A DNA stretch of 64,000 nucleotides, taken from contig NZ_JAHTMW010000007.1 of assembly GCF_026236535.1 (NCBI RefSeq), forward strand, positions 124,001 to 188,000, read 5' to 3'. Position 1 is the first letter of the stretch; each line of letters opens with the position of its first letter. This document shows positions 46,939-55,855 of this stretch, piece after piece. Origin of the DNA: Streptomyces sp. SKN60 (lineage in GTDB: Bacteria > Actinomycetota > Actinomycetes > Streptomycetales > Streptomycetaceae). Both the position numbers and the translations under genes were made by a program. The notes beneath the pieces were generated by a model. It saw only the letters and a program-made list of their open reading frames with translations, was not told the origin of the DNA and made no database searches.

Positions 46939-48414
46939 TCAGCCGGCGAGCTTCGCCAGGGCCGCGTCGATGCGGGCCAGGGTCTTCTCCTCGCCCAGGA
47001 TCTGGAGGGACTCGAAGAGCGGGAGGCCGACCGTGCGGCCGGTGACGGCGACGCGGACCGGGGCCTGGGCCTTGCCGAGCTTGAGGCTGTGGGCCTCACC
47101 GGCGGCCAGGACCGCGTTCTTGAGCGACTCCGGGTCGTTCCAGTCGGCGGCCACGAGCTTCTCGCGGGCGGTGGTGAGGAGGGCGGCGGGCTCGCCCTTC
47201 ATCGCCTTGTCCCAGGAGGGCTGGTCGAAGACCGGCTCCTTCAGGAAGAGGAAGTCGACGTTGGCCGTGATGTCCGACAGGACGGTCAGGCGGGTCTGCG
47301 CGTACGGCGCGATGGCCTCCCAGGCGGCCCGGTCGAAGTCCTCCGGGGCCCAGTTCGCGTGCGGGGCCCGCAGCCAGGGCTCGCAGGCCGCGGCGAAGTC
47401 CTTCACGTCCAGCATGCGGATGTGGTCCGCGTTGATGGACTCGGCCTTCTTGAGGTCGAAGCGGGCCGGGTTGGCGTTGACGTCCGCGATGTCGAACTTC
47501 TCGACCATCTCGGGGATGGTGAAGAGGTCCTGGTCGGCGGAGAAGGACCAGCCGAGGAGGGACAGGTAGTTCAGCAGGCCCTCGGGGAGGAAGCCGCGCT
47601 CCCGGTAGAGGTTGAGGGAGGCCTGCGGGTCGCGCTTGGAGAGCTTCTTGTTGCCCTCGCCCATCACGTACGGCAGGTGGCCGAAGTGCGGGATCTCCTT
47701 GGCGACGCCCAGCTCGATCAGCGCCTTGTAGAGCGCGATCTGGCGCGGGGTGGAGGAGAGCAGGTCCTCGCCGCGCAGGACGTGGGTGATCTCCATCAGG
47801 GCGTCGTCGACCGGGTTGACCAGGGTGTACAGCGGGGCGCCGTTGGCGCGCACGATGCCGTAGTCCGGGACGTTCTCCGGGGTGAAGGTGAGCTCGCCGC
47901 GGACCAGGTCGGTGAAGGTGATGGTCTCGTCGGGCATCCGGAAGCGGACGATGGCCTCGCGGCCCTCCGCCTTGTAGACCTCGACCTGCTCGGCGGTCAG
48001 CTCGCGGCAGTGGCCGTCGTAGCCGGAGGGCTTGCCGGCGGCGCGGGCGGCCTCGCGGCGGTCGTCCAGCTCGGTCTGGGTGCAGTAGCAGTGGTACGCG
48101 TAGCCGCCGGCGAGCAGCCGCTCGGCGACGTCCTTGTAGATGTCCATCCGCTGCGACTGGCGGTACGGCTCGTGCGGGCCGCCGGTCTCGGGGCCCTCGT
48201 CCCAGTCGAGGCCGAGCCACTTCAGCGAGTCGAGGAGCTGGTTGTACGACTCCTCGGAGTCGCGCGCAGCGTCGGTGTCCTCGATGCGGAAGACCATGGT
48301 GCCCTGGTTGTGCCGGGCGAAGGCCCAGTTGAAGAGGGCGGTGCGGACCAGGCCCACGTGGGGGTTGCCGGTCGGCGAGGGACAGAAACGGACGCGGATA
48401 TTCGCGTTAGCCAC
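46939..48414 (-). CDS. gltX: Glutamate--tRNA ligase
   Basis: The 491-residue class I synthetase has the HIGH-type motif CPSPTGNPHVGLVRTALFNW and the KMSKS-type motif KLSKRD. Actinobacteria generally lack GlnRS, so GltX usually also misacylates tRNA-Gln, which GatCAB then corrects. GTG 48414 overlaps the upstream FAH gene by 8 nt. Three tRNA-Glu and two tRNA-Gln genes lie just downstream. Confidence 0.96.
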   Translation of the reverse strand: MANANIRVRFCPSPTGNPHVGLVRTALFNWAFARHNQGTMVFRIEDTDAARDSEESYNQLLDSLKWLGLDWDEGPETGGPHEPYRQSQRMDIYKDVAERLLAGGYAYHCYCTQTELDDRREAARAAGKPSGYDGHCRELTAEQVEVYKAEGREAIVRFRMPDETITFTDLVRGELTFTPENVPDYGIVRANGAPLYTLVNPVDDALMEITHVLRGEDLLSSTPRQIALYKALIELGVAKEIPHFGHLPYVMGEGNKKLSKRDPQASLNLYRERGFLPEGLLNYLSLLGWSFSADQDLFTIPEMVEKFDIADVNANPARFDLKKAESINADHIRMLDVKDFAAACEPWLRAPHANWAPEDFDRAAWEAIAPYAQTRLTVLSDITANVDFLFLKEPVFDQPSWDKAMKGEPAALLTTAREKLVAADWNDPESLKNAVLAAGEAHSLKLGKAQAPVRVAVTGRTVGLPLFESLQILGEEKTLARIDAALAKLAG

Positions 48415-49201
48415 GCTTGATCACCCTGTTGGTGAGAGTGCCGATGCCTTCGATGGTGACGGCGACCTCGTCGCCGACGTTGAGGGGGCCGACCCCGGCG
48501 GGGGTGCCGGTGAGGATGACGTCGCCCGGGAGCAGCGTCATGGCCTCGGAGATGTGGACGACCAGGTCCTCGATGGAGCGGATCATGTCGCTCGTACGAC
48601 CCAGCTGACGCTGTTCGCCGTTGACCGTCGCCTGGACGGTGAGGTCGTTCGCGTCGGCGGTGCTCAGGCCGGTCTCGATCCAGGGGCCCAGCGGGCAGGA
48701 GGTGTCGAAGCCCTTGGCGCGGGCCCACTGGGACTCGCGCTTCTGGACGTCGCGCGCGGTGACGTCGTTGGCACAGGTGTAGCCGAAGACGACGTCCTGG
48801 ACGCGCTCGCGGGGCACCTCGCGGCACATGCGGCCGATGACCACGGCCAGTTCGGCCTCGTGGTGCAGCTCGTGGGAGAAGGAGGGGTACTCGATGGCGT
48901 CGCCGGGGCCGATGACCGAGGTGGTGGGCTTGAAGAAGGCCACCGGGACCTCGGGGACCTCGTTGCCGAGTTCCTTGGCGTGCTCCGCGTAGTTGCGCCC
49001 GATGCCCACGACCTTGTTGGGGAGCACGGGCGGCAGGAGCCGGACCTTGCTCAGCGGGACCTTGGTGCCGCTGAGCTCGAAGTCGGTGTACGGGATGCCC
49101 TTGATGATGTCGAGGACCAGGCCGCCGGACTCGACGGTCCCCTCGCCCTCGACGGCTCCGAAGGCGACGTTGCCGTCGATGGAGAATCTGGCGATGCGCA
49201 C
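48407..49201 (-). CDS. Fumarylacetoacetate hydrolase-family protein
   Basis: The 264-residue protein has the FAH C-terminal-type fold. It shows VGIGRNYAEHAKELG, HEAELAVVIG with metal-binding Glu residues, YTCANDVTARD and GDVILTGTPAGVG. Relatives hydrolyse acylpyruvates or isomerise hydroxy-diacids such as HHDD; substrate not determined. It ends 8 nt inside gltX, so the two are translationally coupled, an arrangement recalled from other Streptomyces. A short dyad (49231-49236 with 49244-49249) precedes its start. Confidence 0.9.
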   Translation of the reverse strand: MRIARFSIDGNVAFGAVEGEGTVESGGLVLDIIKGIPYTDFELSGTKVPLSKVRLLPPVLPNKVVGIGRNYAEHAKELGNEVPEVPVAFFKPTTSVIGPGDAIEYPSFSHELHHEAELAVVIGRMCREVPRERVQDVVFGYTCANDVTARDVQKRESQWARAKGFDTSCPLGPWIETGLSTADANDLTVQATVNGEQRQLGRTSDMIRSIEDLVVHISEAMTLLPGDVILTGTPAGVGPLNVGDEVAVTIEGIGTLTNRVIKRG

Positions 49202-49281
49202 GAGTGCTGTCGCCCCTCACTTGCTACTGGCTGGAGTCTGACGCTCCAGGCTAACGCGGCGAGGGGGCCTGTCCTGCGGGA

Positions 49282-49482
49282 TTACTCGCCGGAGAGGTAC
49301 GCCGGGACGTACGGGGCGGGCGGGACCATCAGGACCGTGCGGCGCGGGTTGGCGGTCGCGCCGGGGAGCGCGGCGGCGTACTCGGGCTGGGCTCCCCGGC
49401 CGAGCTCCTGCGCGTCCTCGAGGTGGGCGAGGGTGGAGCGGCGGGGGTTGGCCGTGGTGCGGAGTACGGACGTCGTGTTCAT
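49282..49482 (-). CDS. Small hypothetical protein with duplicated NPRR motif
   Basis: The 66-residue product has two related segments, TTANPRRSTLAHLED at the N-terminus and GATANPRRTVLMVPP near the end, joined by ELGRGAQPEYAAALPG. It ends in PPAPYVPAYLSGE. There is no transmembrane segment or signal peptide. ATG 49482 has only a weak upstream site, so this could be a chance frame; codon third positions are G/C-biased, favouring a real gene. It lies upstream of the FAH gene on the same strand and divergent from cvnA1. Confidence 0.5.
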   Translation of the reverse strand: MNTTSVLRTTANPRRSTLAHLEDAQELGRGAQPEYAAALPGATANPRRTVLMVPPAPYVPAYLSGE

Positions 49483-50064
49483 CGCGGTGTCGGACCCTTG
49501 TCTGCGTGGGGCGCGCCCGTAGGGGGCGCGTGGTACGGGATGCCCATTCTGTAAAGCGTCAGGCTAAACATGCAATTCCCTTCGAATGCATGGCGGATTC
49601 AACGAACTACGTGTGAGTTTGCTCACCACCACGGGAACAATCCGGGCATTACGCATCGCCATTCGAGGTAACCGAAACGGACATTCCTCCACTGAACGAT
49701 TCATTCCGCTGCTGATCATCGCGACTGGGACACCCCCACCCCTCCGTCGCTTCGCCGGGTTTCGCCCGGTTCGTCCGTGATCATCTTCTACATGGGGTGA
49801 CACCTCGTTCACACGTTGTCATGCCTGTCTCGGCACGCTCCACGGCCCTTGTTGGAGATCCGGCACTGTGCTGGAATTCCACGCACCGCCGCGGGCTTCA
49901 GGCCGGCGCGCAGGGGGCGCAACGCAGCGCCGGCCGAGTGGCGGGGAAGGGGGATCTGCGCCGGTCACCGACGACCACCACTGGGGCGCACCTGCGCCCC
50001 ACGACGCCGACACCGTCCTCTCCGTTCACCCGGAAGGACGCCTGGTCCAGAGGTTGCGACGCTA
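49483..50064. other. Long upstream region of the first conservon
   Basis: This 582-nt region is AT-richer between about 49555 and 49790. It contains a small dyad GTGTGAGtttgCTCAC-like element near 49612-49628. Short open frames exist on both strands (for example 49586-49780 and 49564-49812), but none has a credible ribosome-binding site. It is probably the promoter and leader region of cvnA1 and of the divergent small gene. Confidence 0.5.
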
Positions 50065-53000
50065 GTGCAGGGACGTTTCAAGAGGGATGGCACGGGCTCT
50101 TCCCAGGCCCGCAAGGGCCGAGGGGAAGCTGCTGCGGAGCAGGAGCCGCGTGCCGGGACCCAGCACGGATCCCCGGCCCCGCACCCCCAGAACCAGGGGA
50201 AGACCCAGGGCAAGGCCCCGGGCAAGGGCGACTCCGGCGACGGCTCGGGCCGCGGCACCGCCGCGGACGCCGTGGCGGAGAGCGCACCGCTGCCCCGGCT
50301 GGCCGGCGACAACCAGGTCGGCCCGCGAATAGCCCTGCGCAACTGGCGCATCTCCACGCGCCTGGTCGCGCTGCTGACCCTCCCCGTGGTCGCGGCGACC
50401 AGCCTCGGCGGCATCCGCATCAACGAGTCCATGCAGGACATGGAGCAGCTGGATCAGATGCAGCTGCTCACCAGGTTGACCAAGGAAGCCACCAACTTCG
50501 CCGAGAAGCTGCAGCGGGAGCGCGACCTCTCCGCCGGTCCGCTGGCGAACGGCCGGTCGAGCGGCGACTACCAGGTCGCGAGCCCGCGCAAGGAGACCGA
50601 CCGCGCGCACCGGGCCTTCCTCGACGCCACCAACGAGATCCCGGCGACCGACGACGACGAGTCGCTGCGCAGCATCCGGCAGAACGTCAGCCAGATCGCC
50701 TCGCAGGTCAGCTCGCTCGGCTCGATCCGCGCCACCGCGTACGAGAAGAACGTCGCCCACTCGGTGACGGTCGAGGCCTACAGCCGCCTCATCCGCTCGC
50801 TGCTCAGCCTGTCCCAGGACATGGCCCAGGCGACCAGCAACCCGGACATGATCAAGCGGACCCGCGCGCTCGCCGCGTTCTCGTCCGCCAAGGAGTACGC
50901 CTCCATCCAGCAGGCGATCATCGCCTCCGCGCTGCCCCCCAACGACAGCCGCGCCGGCAGCATCGCGCTCGGCGACCGTCTCTACGGCGACGCCGCGTTC
51001 ACCAGCGAGGACGTCGAGCTCAAGTCCTTCAAGGCGATCTACGAGTCGACCGGCGGCGACGCCGAGGACCTCACCGCCTCCCTGGAGAGCGGCAACCCCT
51101 CGATCGAGGCCGCCAACAACTACACGCGCCGGATGCTGAAGGCGGACCGTCCGCTCGACATCAAGCGCGGTCACCTGAACTTCACCGACGAGTACGACAC
51201 CAAGATGCGTGCGATGAAGACCATCGAGGCCACGCTGCTCGGCGAGATGGAGACCAAGGCGCGCGAGCTGCGGCAGGAGTCGCAGCGCGACGCCATCATC
51301 AACGGTGCGCTGATCCTCCTCGTCCTCGGCGTCTCCCTCGTCGGCGCCTTCGTCGTGGCCCGGTCCATGATCCGCTCGCTGCGCCGGCTCCAGGACACCG
51401 CGACCAAGGTCGCCCAGGAACGCCTGCCCGAGCTGGTCAAGCAGCTCTCCGAGTCCGACCCGCAGGACGTCGACACCTCCGTCGAGTCCGTCGGTGTGCA
51501 CTCCCGGGACGAGATCGGCCAGGTGGCCGCGGCCTTCGACGACGTGCACCGCGAGGCGGTCCGCCTCGCCGCCGAGCAGGCCCTCCTCCGGGGCAACGTC
51601 AACGCGATGTTCACCAACCTCTCGCGCCGTTCCCAGGGCCTCATCCAGCGCCAGCTCTCGCTCATCTCCGAGCTGGAGTCCCGCGAGGCCGACCCGGACC
51701 AGCTGTCCTCGCTGTTCAAGCTCGACCACCTCGCGACCCGTATGCGCCGTAACGGCGAGAACCTCCTCGTCCTCGCGGGCGAGGAGCCGGGCCGCCGCTG
51801 GACCCGCCCGGTCCCGCTGGTCGACGTGCTCCGTGCCGCCGCCTCCGAGGTGGAGCAGTACGAGCGCATCGAACTGGCCGCGGTCCCGGCGACCGAGGTC
51901 GCCGGCCGGGTCGTCAACGACCTCGTGCACCTCCTCGCCGAGCTGCTCGAGAACGCCACCTCGTTCTCCTCGCCGCAGACCAAGGTCCGGGTCACCGGTC
52001 ACGCGCTGCCCGACGGCCGGGTGCTCGTCGAGATCCACGACACCGGTATCGGCCTCTCCCCCGAGGACCTGGCCGCGATCAACGAGCGGCTCGCCTCGCC
52101 GCCCACCGTGGACGTCTCGGTCTCCCGCCGCATGGGTCTGTTCGTGGTCGGCCGGCTCTCCCTGCGCCACGGCATCCGGATCCAGCTGCGTCCGTCCGAC
52201 TCGGGCGGCACCACCGCGCTCGTCATGCTCCCGGTCGACGTCGCCCACGGCGGCAAGAAGCCCGCGCCGAAGCCCGGCGCCGGCGGCCAGGGCGCGATGC
52301 CGCAGGGCCAGGGTGCCCCGGGCGGGCGCCTCGCCGGCGGTCAGGGCGCGGCCGGTGGCCCCGGCGCGCTCGGCGGCGGACGTCCGGGCGGTGCACCGTC
52401 GGCGCCCGGCGGCCGGCTCGGTGCCGGTGCGGCCCGTGGCGCGCTGCCCGCGCGCGACGGCGCCGGCCAGGGCCAGAACGGCCCGAGCGGCCAGAACTTC
52501 TTCCAGGAGCGCTCGCAGGCGCCCGCCCCGGCGCAGGCCCAGGCTCCGGCCCAGGACCCGGGTCCGCAGACCCAGCCGATGCCGCCGGTCCCGCAGGACG
52601 ACCGGCGCCCGGCGCCCGGTGGTTTCGGCGGCGGCGCGCAGAGCGCCATCCCGTCCCGTACGGACGTGTGGGGCGGCCAGGGTCCGGCGAACGGGCAGCC
52701 CGCGCGCGGCCCGCAGGCCCCGCAGGCTCCCCAGCAGCCGCAGGCTCCGCAGGAGCCGCGTCCGGTCCAGGGCGGCTTCCCGCGGGCCGAGCTGCCCGGG
52801 GGCACGCCTCAGCCGCAGCACCCGGCCCGGCCGCAGTCCACCAGCTGGGGCAACGACCAGGCGCAGCCGGTCCGCCGGCCGCAGCAGGACATGACGCCGC
52901 TGGACGCGCCGCGCGGTCACGAGGAGCCGTTCGACGGTCCGGGCTCCACCGGCCAGTTCGCGCGCCCCGACTTCGGTGCGCCGCTGGGGGCACCTCCCGG

Positions 53001-53895
53001 GCCGCAAGGCCCAGGGGGACAGGCCCAGGCCCCGGCCCCGCAGCCGATGGCCCCGCAGGGCTACCAGGACCCGGCGTCCACGGCGCAGTTCCCGCGCCCG
53101 GACTTCGGCGCCCCGCAGCAGGCCCCGCAGCAGCAGCAGTACGGCCACCAGCCGTACGTACCGCAGGCGCAGGCTCCGCAGCAGGCGCCGCAGGCCCCGC
53201 GTCGGCGCACGGCGAACGAGCCGCAGCAGTCCCAGCAGCCGCAGCAGCCGCAGCTCCAGCAGCCGCGCCGCCCGGAGGCCCTGCCGCCGGCGCAGCACGC
53301 CGGTGACGGCCGTACCCCGCTGTACGACACGCTGGAGACCAACTGGTTCCACCAGGAGCAGGGCCAGGCCCAGGGCGGTCAGCCGCAGGGCCAGGGTCAG
53401 TACCAGGCTCCCGGGCAGCACCAGGCTCCGGCACAGGGCCGGCACTCCGGTCCGGCGCAGGACCAGGGTCAGGGCCAGTACCAGGCCCCGCGTCAGGCCC
53501 CGGCTCCGGCCGCTCCCTCCCAGGGCGCGCCGGACGTCGAGCGGACGATGCAGACCCCGGTGGTCCCGCAGTCCGAGGCGGGCCGGCCGAACGGCCCGGC
53601 CGCCTGGCGGACCTCGCCCAACGACGAGCTGGTGCGCCAGGCCGAGCGGGTGCGCAAGCCCGCCGCCGGCGGGGTCACCACCTCCGGGCTCCCGCGGCGC
53701 GTGCCGCGGGCCAACCTCGTGCCCGGGACCGCCCAGGAGCAGGCCACGCAGGCCGGCCCCCAGGTGTCCCGCGCACCCGACGACGTCCGCGGCCGGCTCA
53801 CCAATCTGCGCCGCGGTATCCAGCAGGGCCGTCAGGCGGGCAACTCGACCACGGGTTCCTTCCATGTCGGTCCGACCCACCAGCAGGAGCGTTAG
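50065..53895 (+). CDS. cvnA: Conservon sensor kinase-like protein CvnA (first unit)
   Basis: The 1276-residue membrane protein has a short cytoplasmic N-terminus, TM1 at about 95-115, an extracytoplasmic nitrate/nitrite-sensor-like (NIT) region with RERDLSAGPL, TM2 at about 409-432, a HAMP segment, and a histidine-kinase-type ATPase. The ATPase keeps the N box ELLENATSFSS (about 628), G1 DTGIGLSPEDL and G2 GLFVVGRLS. No separate response regulator is present. A tail of about 545 residues is rich in Pro, Gln, Gly and Ala, ending in a conserved GLPRRVP...NLRRGIQQGR block shared with the second CvnA. The start is GTG 50065; upstream frame is open but lacks conserved sequence. cvnB follows without a gap. 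Confidence 0.9.
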   Translation: MQGRFKRDGTGSSQARKGRGEAAAEQEPRAGTQHGSPAPHPQNQGKTQGKAPGKGDSGDGSGRGTAADAVAESAPLPRLAGDNQVGPRIALRNWRISTRLVALLTLPVVAATSLGGIRINESMQDMEQLDQMQLLTRLTKEATNFAEKLQRERDLSAGPLANGRSSGDYQVASPRKETDRAHRAFLDATNEIPATDDDESLRSIRQNVSQIASQVSSLGSIRATAYEKNVAHSVTVEAYSRLIRSLLSLSQDMAQATSNPDMIKRTRALAAFSSAKEYASIQQAIIASALPPNDSRAGSIALGDRLYGDAAFTSEDVELKSFKAIYESTGGDAEDLTASLESGNPSIEAANNYTRRMLKADRPLDIKRGHLNFTDEYDTKMRAMKTIEATLLGEMETKARELRQESQRDAIINGALILLVLGVSLVGAFVVARSMIRSLRRLQDTATKVAQERLPELVKQLSESDPQDVDTSVESVGVHSRDEIGQVAAAFDDVHREAVRLAAEQALLRGNVNAMFTNLSRRSQGLIQRQLSLISELESREADPDQLSSLFKLDHLATRMRRNGENLLVLAGEEPGRRWTRPVPLVDVLRAAASEVEQYERIELAAVPATEVAGRVVNDLVHLLAELLENATSFSSPQTKVRVTGHALPDGRVLVEIHDTGIGLSPEDLAAINERLASPPTVDVSVSRRMGLFVVGRLSLRHGIRIQLRPSDSGGTTALVMLPVDVAHGGKKPAPKPGAGGQGAMPQGQGAPGGRLAGGQGAAGGPGALGGGRPGGAPSAPGGRLGAGAARGALPARDGAGQGQNGPSGQNFFQERSQAPAPAQAQAPAQDPGPQTQPMPPVPQDDRRPAPGGFGGGAQSAIPSRTDVWGGQGPANGQPARGPQAPQAPQQPQAPQEPRPVQGGFPRAELPGGTPQPQHPARPQSTSWGNDQAQPVRRPQQDMTPLDAPRGHEEPFDGPGSTGQFARPDFGAPLGAPPGPQGPGGQAQAPAPQPMAPQGYQDPASTAQFPRPDFGAPQQAPQQQQYGHQPYVPQAQAPQQAPQAPRRRTANEPQQSQQPQQPQLQQPRRPEALPPAQHAGDGRTPLYDTLETNWFHQEQGQAQGGQPQGQGQYQAPGQHQAPAQGRHSGPAQDQGQGQYQAPRQAPAPAAPSQGAPDVERTMQTPVVPQSEAGRPNGPAAWRTSPNDELVRQAERVRKPAAGGVTTSGLPRRVPRANLVPGTAQEQATQAGPQVSRAPDDVRGRLTNLRRGIQQGRQAGNSTTGSFHVGPTHQQER

Positions 53896-54318
53896 TTGAG
53901 CGCGATGAGCCAGGCGGCGCAGAATCTGAACTGGTTGATCACCAACTTCGTGGACAACACCCCCGGGGTGTCGCACACGGTGGTGGTCTCCGCCGACGGA
54001 CTGCTCCTTGCCATGTCCGAAGGGTTCCCCCGCGACCGCGCCGACCAGCTTGCGGCGGTCGCGTCCGGACTGACCTCGCTGACCGCGGGCGCGTCCAGGA
54101 TCTTCGAGGGCGGGCCCGTGGCACAGACCGTGGTGGAGATGGAGCGCGGCTTCCTCTTCATCATGTCGGTCTCCGACGGGTCCTCGATGGCCGTACTCGC
54201 CCACCCGGAGTGCGACATCGGCCTCGTGGGCTACGAGATGGCGCTGCTCGTCGACCGGGCGGGCAGCGTGCTGACCCCCGACCTGCGGGCCGAGCTCCAG
54301 GGCAGCCTGCTCCGCTAG
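53896..54318 (+). CDS. cvnB: Conservon roadblock/LC7 protein CvnB (first unit)
   Basis: The 140-residue protein is a roadblock/LC7 domain: NLNWLITNFVDNTPGVSHTVVVSADGLLLAMSEG, then GLTSLTAGASRIFEGG. In conservons CvnB is thought to bridge CvnA and the GTPase CvnD. TTG 53896 immediately follows the cvnA stop and has GGAG 6 nt upstream; ATG 53905 is the alternative. Two long tracts are identical to the second cvnB. Confidence 0.92.
   Translation: MSAMSQAAQNLNWLITNFVDNTPGVSHTVVVSADGLLLAMSEGFPRDRADQLAAVASGLTSLTAGASRIFEGGPVAQTVVEMERGFLFIMSVSDGSSMAVLAHPECDIGLVGYEMALLVDRAGSVLTPDLRAELQGSLLR
53897..54096 (+). repeat. Identity tracts shared with the second cvnB
   Basis: Bases 53897-53999 (103 nt) are identical to 59110-59212, and 54022-54096 (75 nt) to 59235-59309. 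Synonymous sites match too, which points to recent exchange between the paralogues. Confidence 0.9.
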
Positions 54319-54516
54319 CCGGGGCGCCGCCCGTCGAGCCCGGACCGCTCGAATCCGTACCCGAGACCGATCCGTACCCGAAACCGACACGCCCGCGGGC
54401 GGTGCGCCCCTCCGCACCGCCCCGGACCCGTTCACCGTCCGGCCGCCCCAAAGCACTCGGCCCCCCACCGGCCCCATCAGACGGCAGAAGGTTCTGCTGT
54501 CACGCCCGGAGGATTC

Positions 54517-54924
54517 ATGACCCCGCCCCCCGCCTCTCACGATCCGTACGGCACATCGATAGACGAGCCGTACGGAGCGGAAGGCGACCAGCCGCTGGTC
54601 CGGCCGTACGCCATGACCGGCGGCCGGACCCGGCCGCGCTACCAGCTCGCCATCGAGGCGCTGGTCAGCACTACGGCCGACCCGGCGCATCTGGCCACCC
54701 TGCTGCCGGAGCACCAGCGGATCTGCCACCTCTGCCGTGAGGTCAAGTCGGTGGCCGAGGTGTCGGCGCTCCTGTCGATGCCGCTCGGCGTCGCCCGCAT
54801 CCTCGTGGCCGACCTGGCCGAGGCGGGCATGGTGGCCATCCACCAGCCGGGCAACGGAGAGGCCGGCGGCACGCCGGACGTGACACTGCTCGAAAGGGTG
54901 CTCAGTGGACTTCGCAAGCTCTAG
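54517..54924 (+). CDS. cvnC: Conservon DUF742 protein CvnC (first unit)
   Basis: The 135-residue protein has the DUF742 core: LVRPYAMTGGRTRPRYQLAIEALV, then EHQRICHLCREVKSVAEVSALLSMPLGVARILVADLAEAG, a winged-helix-like region, and a final VTLLERVLSGLRKL helix. A GGAGGA site precedes ATG 54517. About 200 nt separate it from cvnB, and it overlaps cvnD by 20 nt. Confidence 0.92.
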   Translation: MTPPPASHDPYGTSIDEPYGAEGDQPLVRPYAMTGGRTRPRYQLAIEALVSTTADPAHLATLLPEHQRICHLCREVKSVAEVSALLSMPLGVARILVADLAEAGMVAIHQPGNGEAGGTPDVTLLERVLSGLRKL

Positions 54925-55492
54925 CGGCCCCGCCTCCGCGGCCCGTTCGACCACCAGCGCGAAGATCGTGGTGGCCGGCGGGTTCGGCGTGGGCAAGACC
55001 ACGTTCGTGGGCGCCGTCTCCGAGATCAACCCGCTGCGGACCGAGGCGGTCATGACGTCCGCCTCGGCGGGCATCGACGACCTGACGCACACCGGTGGCA
55101 AGACGACCACCACCGTGGCGATGGACTTCGGCCGCATCACCCTGGACCAGGACCTGATCCTGTACCTGTTCGGTACGCCCGGTCAGGACCGCTTCTGGTT
55201 CATGTGGGACGACCTGGTGCGCGGTGCCATCGGCGCCGTGGTGCTCGTGGACACCCGGCGGCTCGCCGACTGCTTCCCGGCGGTCGACTACTTCGAGAAC
55301 TCGGGCCTCCCCTTCGTCATCGCGCTCAACGGTTTCGACGGGCAGCAGCCCTACACGCCGGACGAGGTGCGCGAGGCGCTGCAGATCGGGCCGGACGCTC
55401 CCATCATCACGACCGATGCCCGCCACCGCGCGGACGCCAAGAGCGCGCTCATCACCCTCGTCGAGCACGCCCTCATGGCGCGGTTGAAGTAG
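54905..55492 (+). CDS. cvnD: Conservon small GTPase CvnD (first unit)
   Basis: The 195-residue GTP-binding protein has P-loop GGFGVGKTTF (about 25-34), switch-II segment LFGTPGQDRFWFMWDD and the base-specificity motif LNGFD. It is thought to act as the G-protein of the conservon. GTG 54905 lies within cvnC, giving translational coupling. The C-terminus HALMARLK is basic. A terminator follows at 55542-55572. Confidence 0.94.
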   Translation: MDFASSSGPASAARSTTSAKIVVAGGFGVGKTTFVGAVSEINPLRTEAVMTSASAGIDDLTHTGGKTTTTVAMDFGRITLDQDLILYLFGTPGQDRFWFMWDDLVRGAIGAVVLVDTRRLADCFPAVDYFENSGLPFVIALNGFDGQQPYTPDEVREALQIGPDAPIITTDARHRADAKSALITLVEHALMARLK

Positions 55493-55541
55493 TACACCGC
55501 AAGTAGAAGTCGATATACGTCAGTTGTCGTAGAGATTTTGG

Positions 55542-55572
55542 GGGCGGTCTGTGTCGTTGGACACGACCGCCC
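55542..55572 (+). terminator. Terminator of the first conservon
   Basis: Arms 55542-55549 and 55565-55572 plus GTGTC/GACAC (55551-55555 with 55560-55564) form a hairpin with one bulged T and a 4-nt loop. Confidence 0.75.
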
Positions 55573-55690
55573 TTGACGGTTCCGCCGGTTCATAACGTTT
55601 CGAAAGAGAATTGCGGCGTCTCGGACACCCGACGCATCCGGCTGATGCCGCTGCGCTCACATGAGCCCCGCCTTTTGGCGGGGCTCGCTC
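55573..55690 (+). ncRNA. Candidate small RNA between conservons
   Basis: TTGACG at 55573-55578 follows directly after one terminator. A 10-bp GC-rich hairpin with TTTT loop (55663-55672 with 55677-55685) and trailing CTCTTT forms a second terminator about 100 nt later. Between them no coding frame has a ribosome-binding site. The -10 is unclear, since TAACGT lies at a spacing of only about 14 nt. Confidence 0.35.
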
Positions 55691-55855
55691 TTTATGCCCG
55701 TTTTATCGGCGGCGCGAGCCGCGAAAACCGGGCGCTCCGCACTGTTTGGAGGGGACCCCCTTCACGTGCTGCAATTCATGAACTCCCGAGTAGTACGGCC
55801 CTGAACGAAACACCCGGCACAACACAGGTGCCGGCGCCGAGAGGTTGTTGGTCGA

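Larger units (their letters stand above)
55493..55855. other. Region between the two conservons
   Basis: This 363-nt gap contains one terminator close to cvnD, a TTGACG-containing stretch, a second strong terminator and an AT-richer leader before cvnA2. A possible small RNA is noted at 55573-55690. No protein gene was found. Confidence 0.6.

Noticed and set aside
49564..49812. 82-codon minus-strand and 64-codon plus-strand frames upstream of cvnA1
   Set aside because: They overlap each other in an AT-richer control region and have no ribosome-binding site or codon bias.
50062..55140. 1692-codon minus-strand open frame across the first conservon
   Set aside because: It spans four genes on the opposite strand, is Arg/Leu/Gly low complexity, and arises because third codon positions are almost all G or C.
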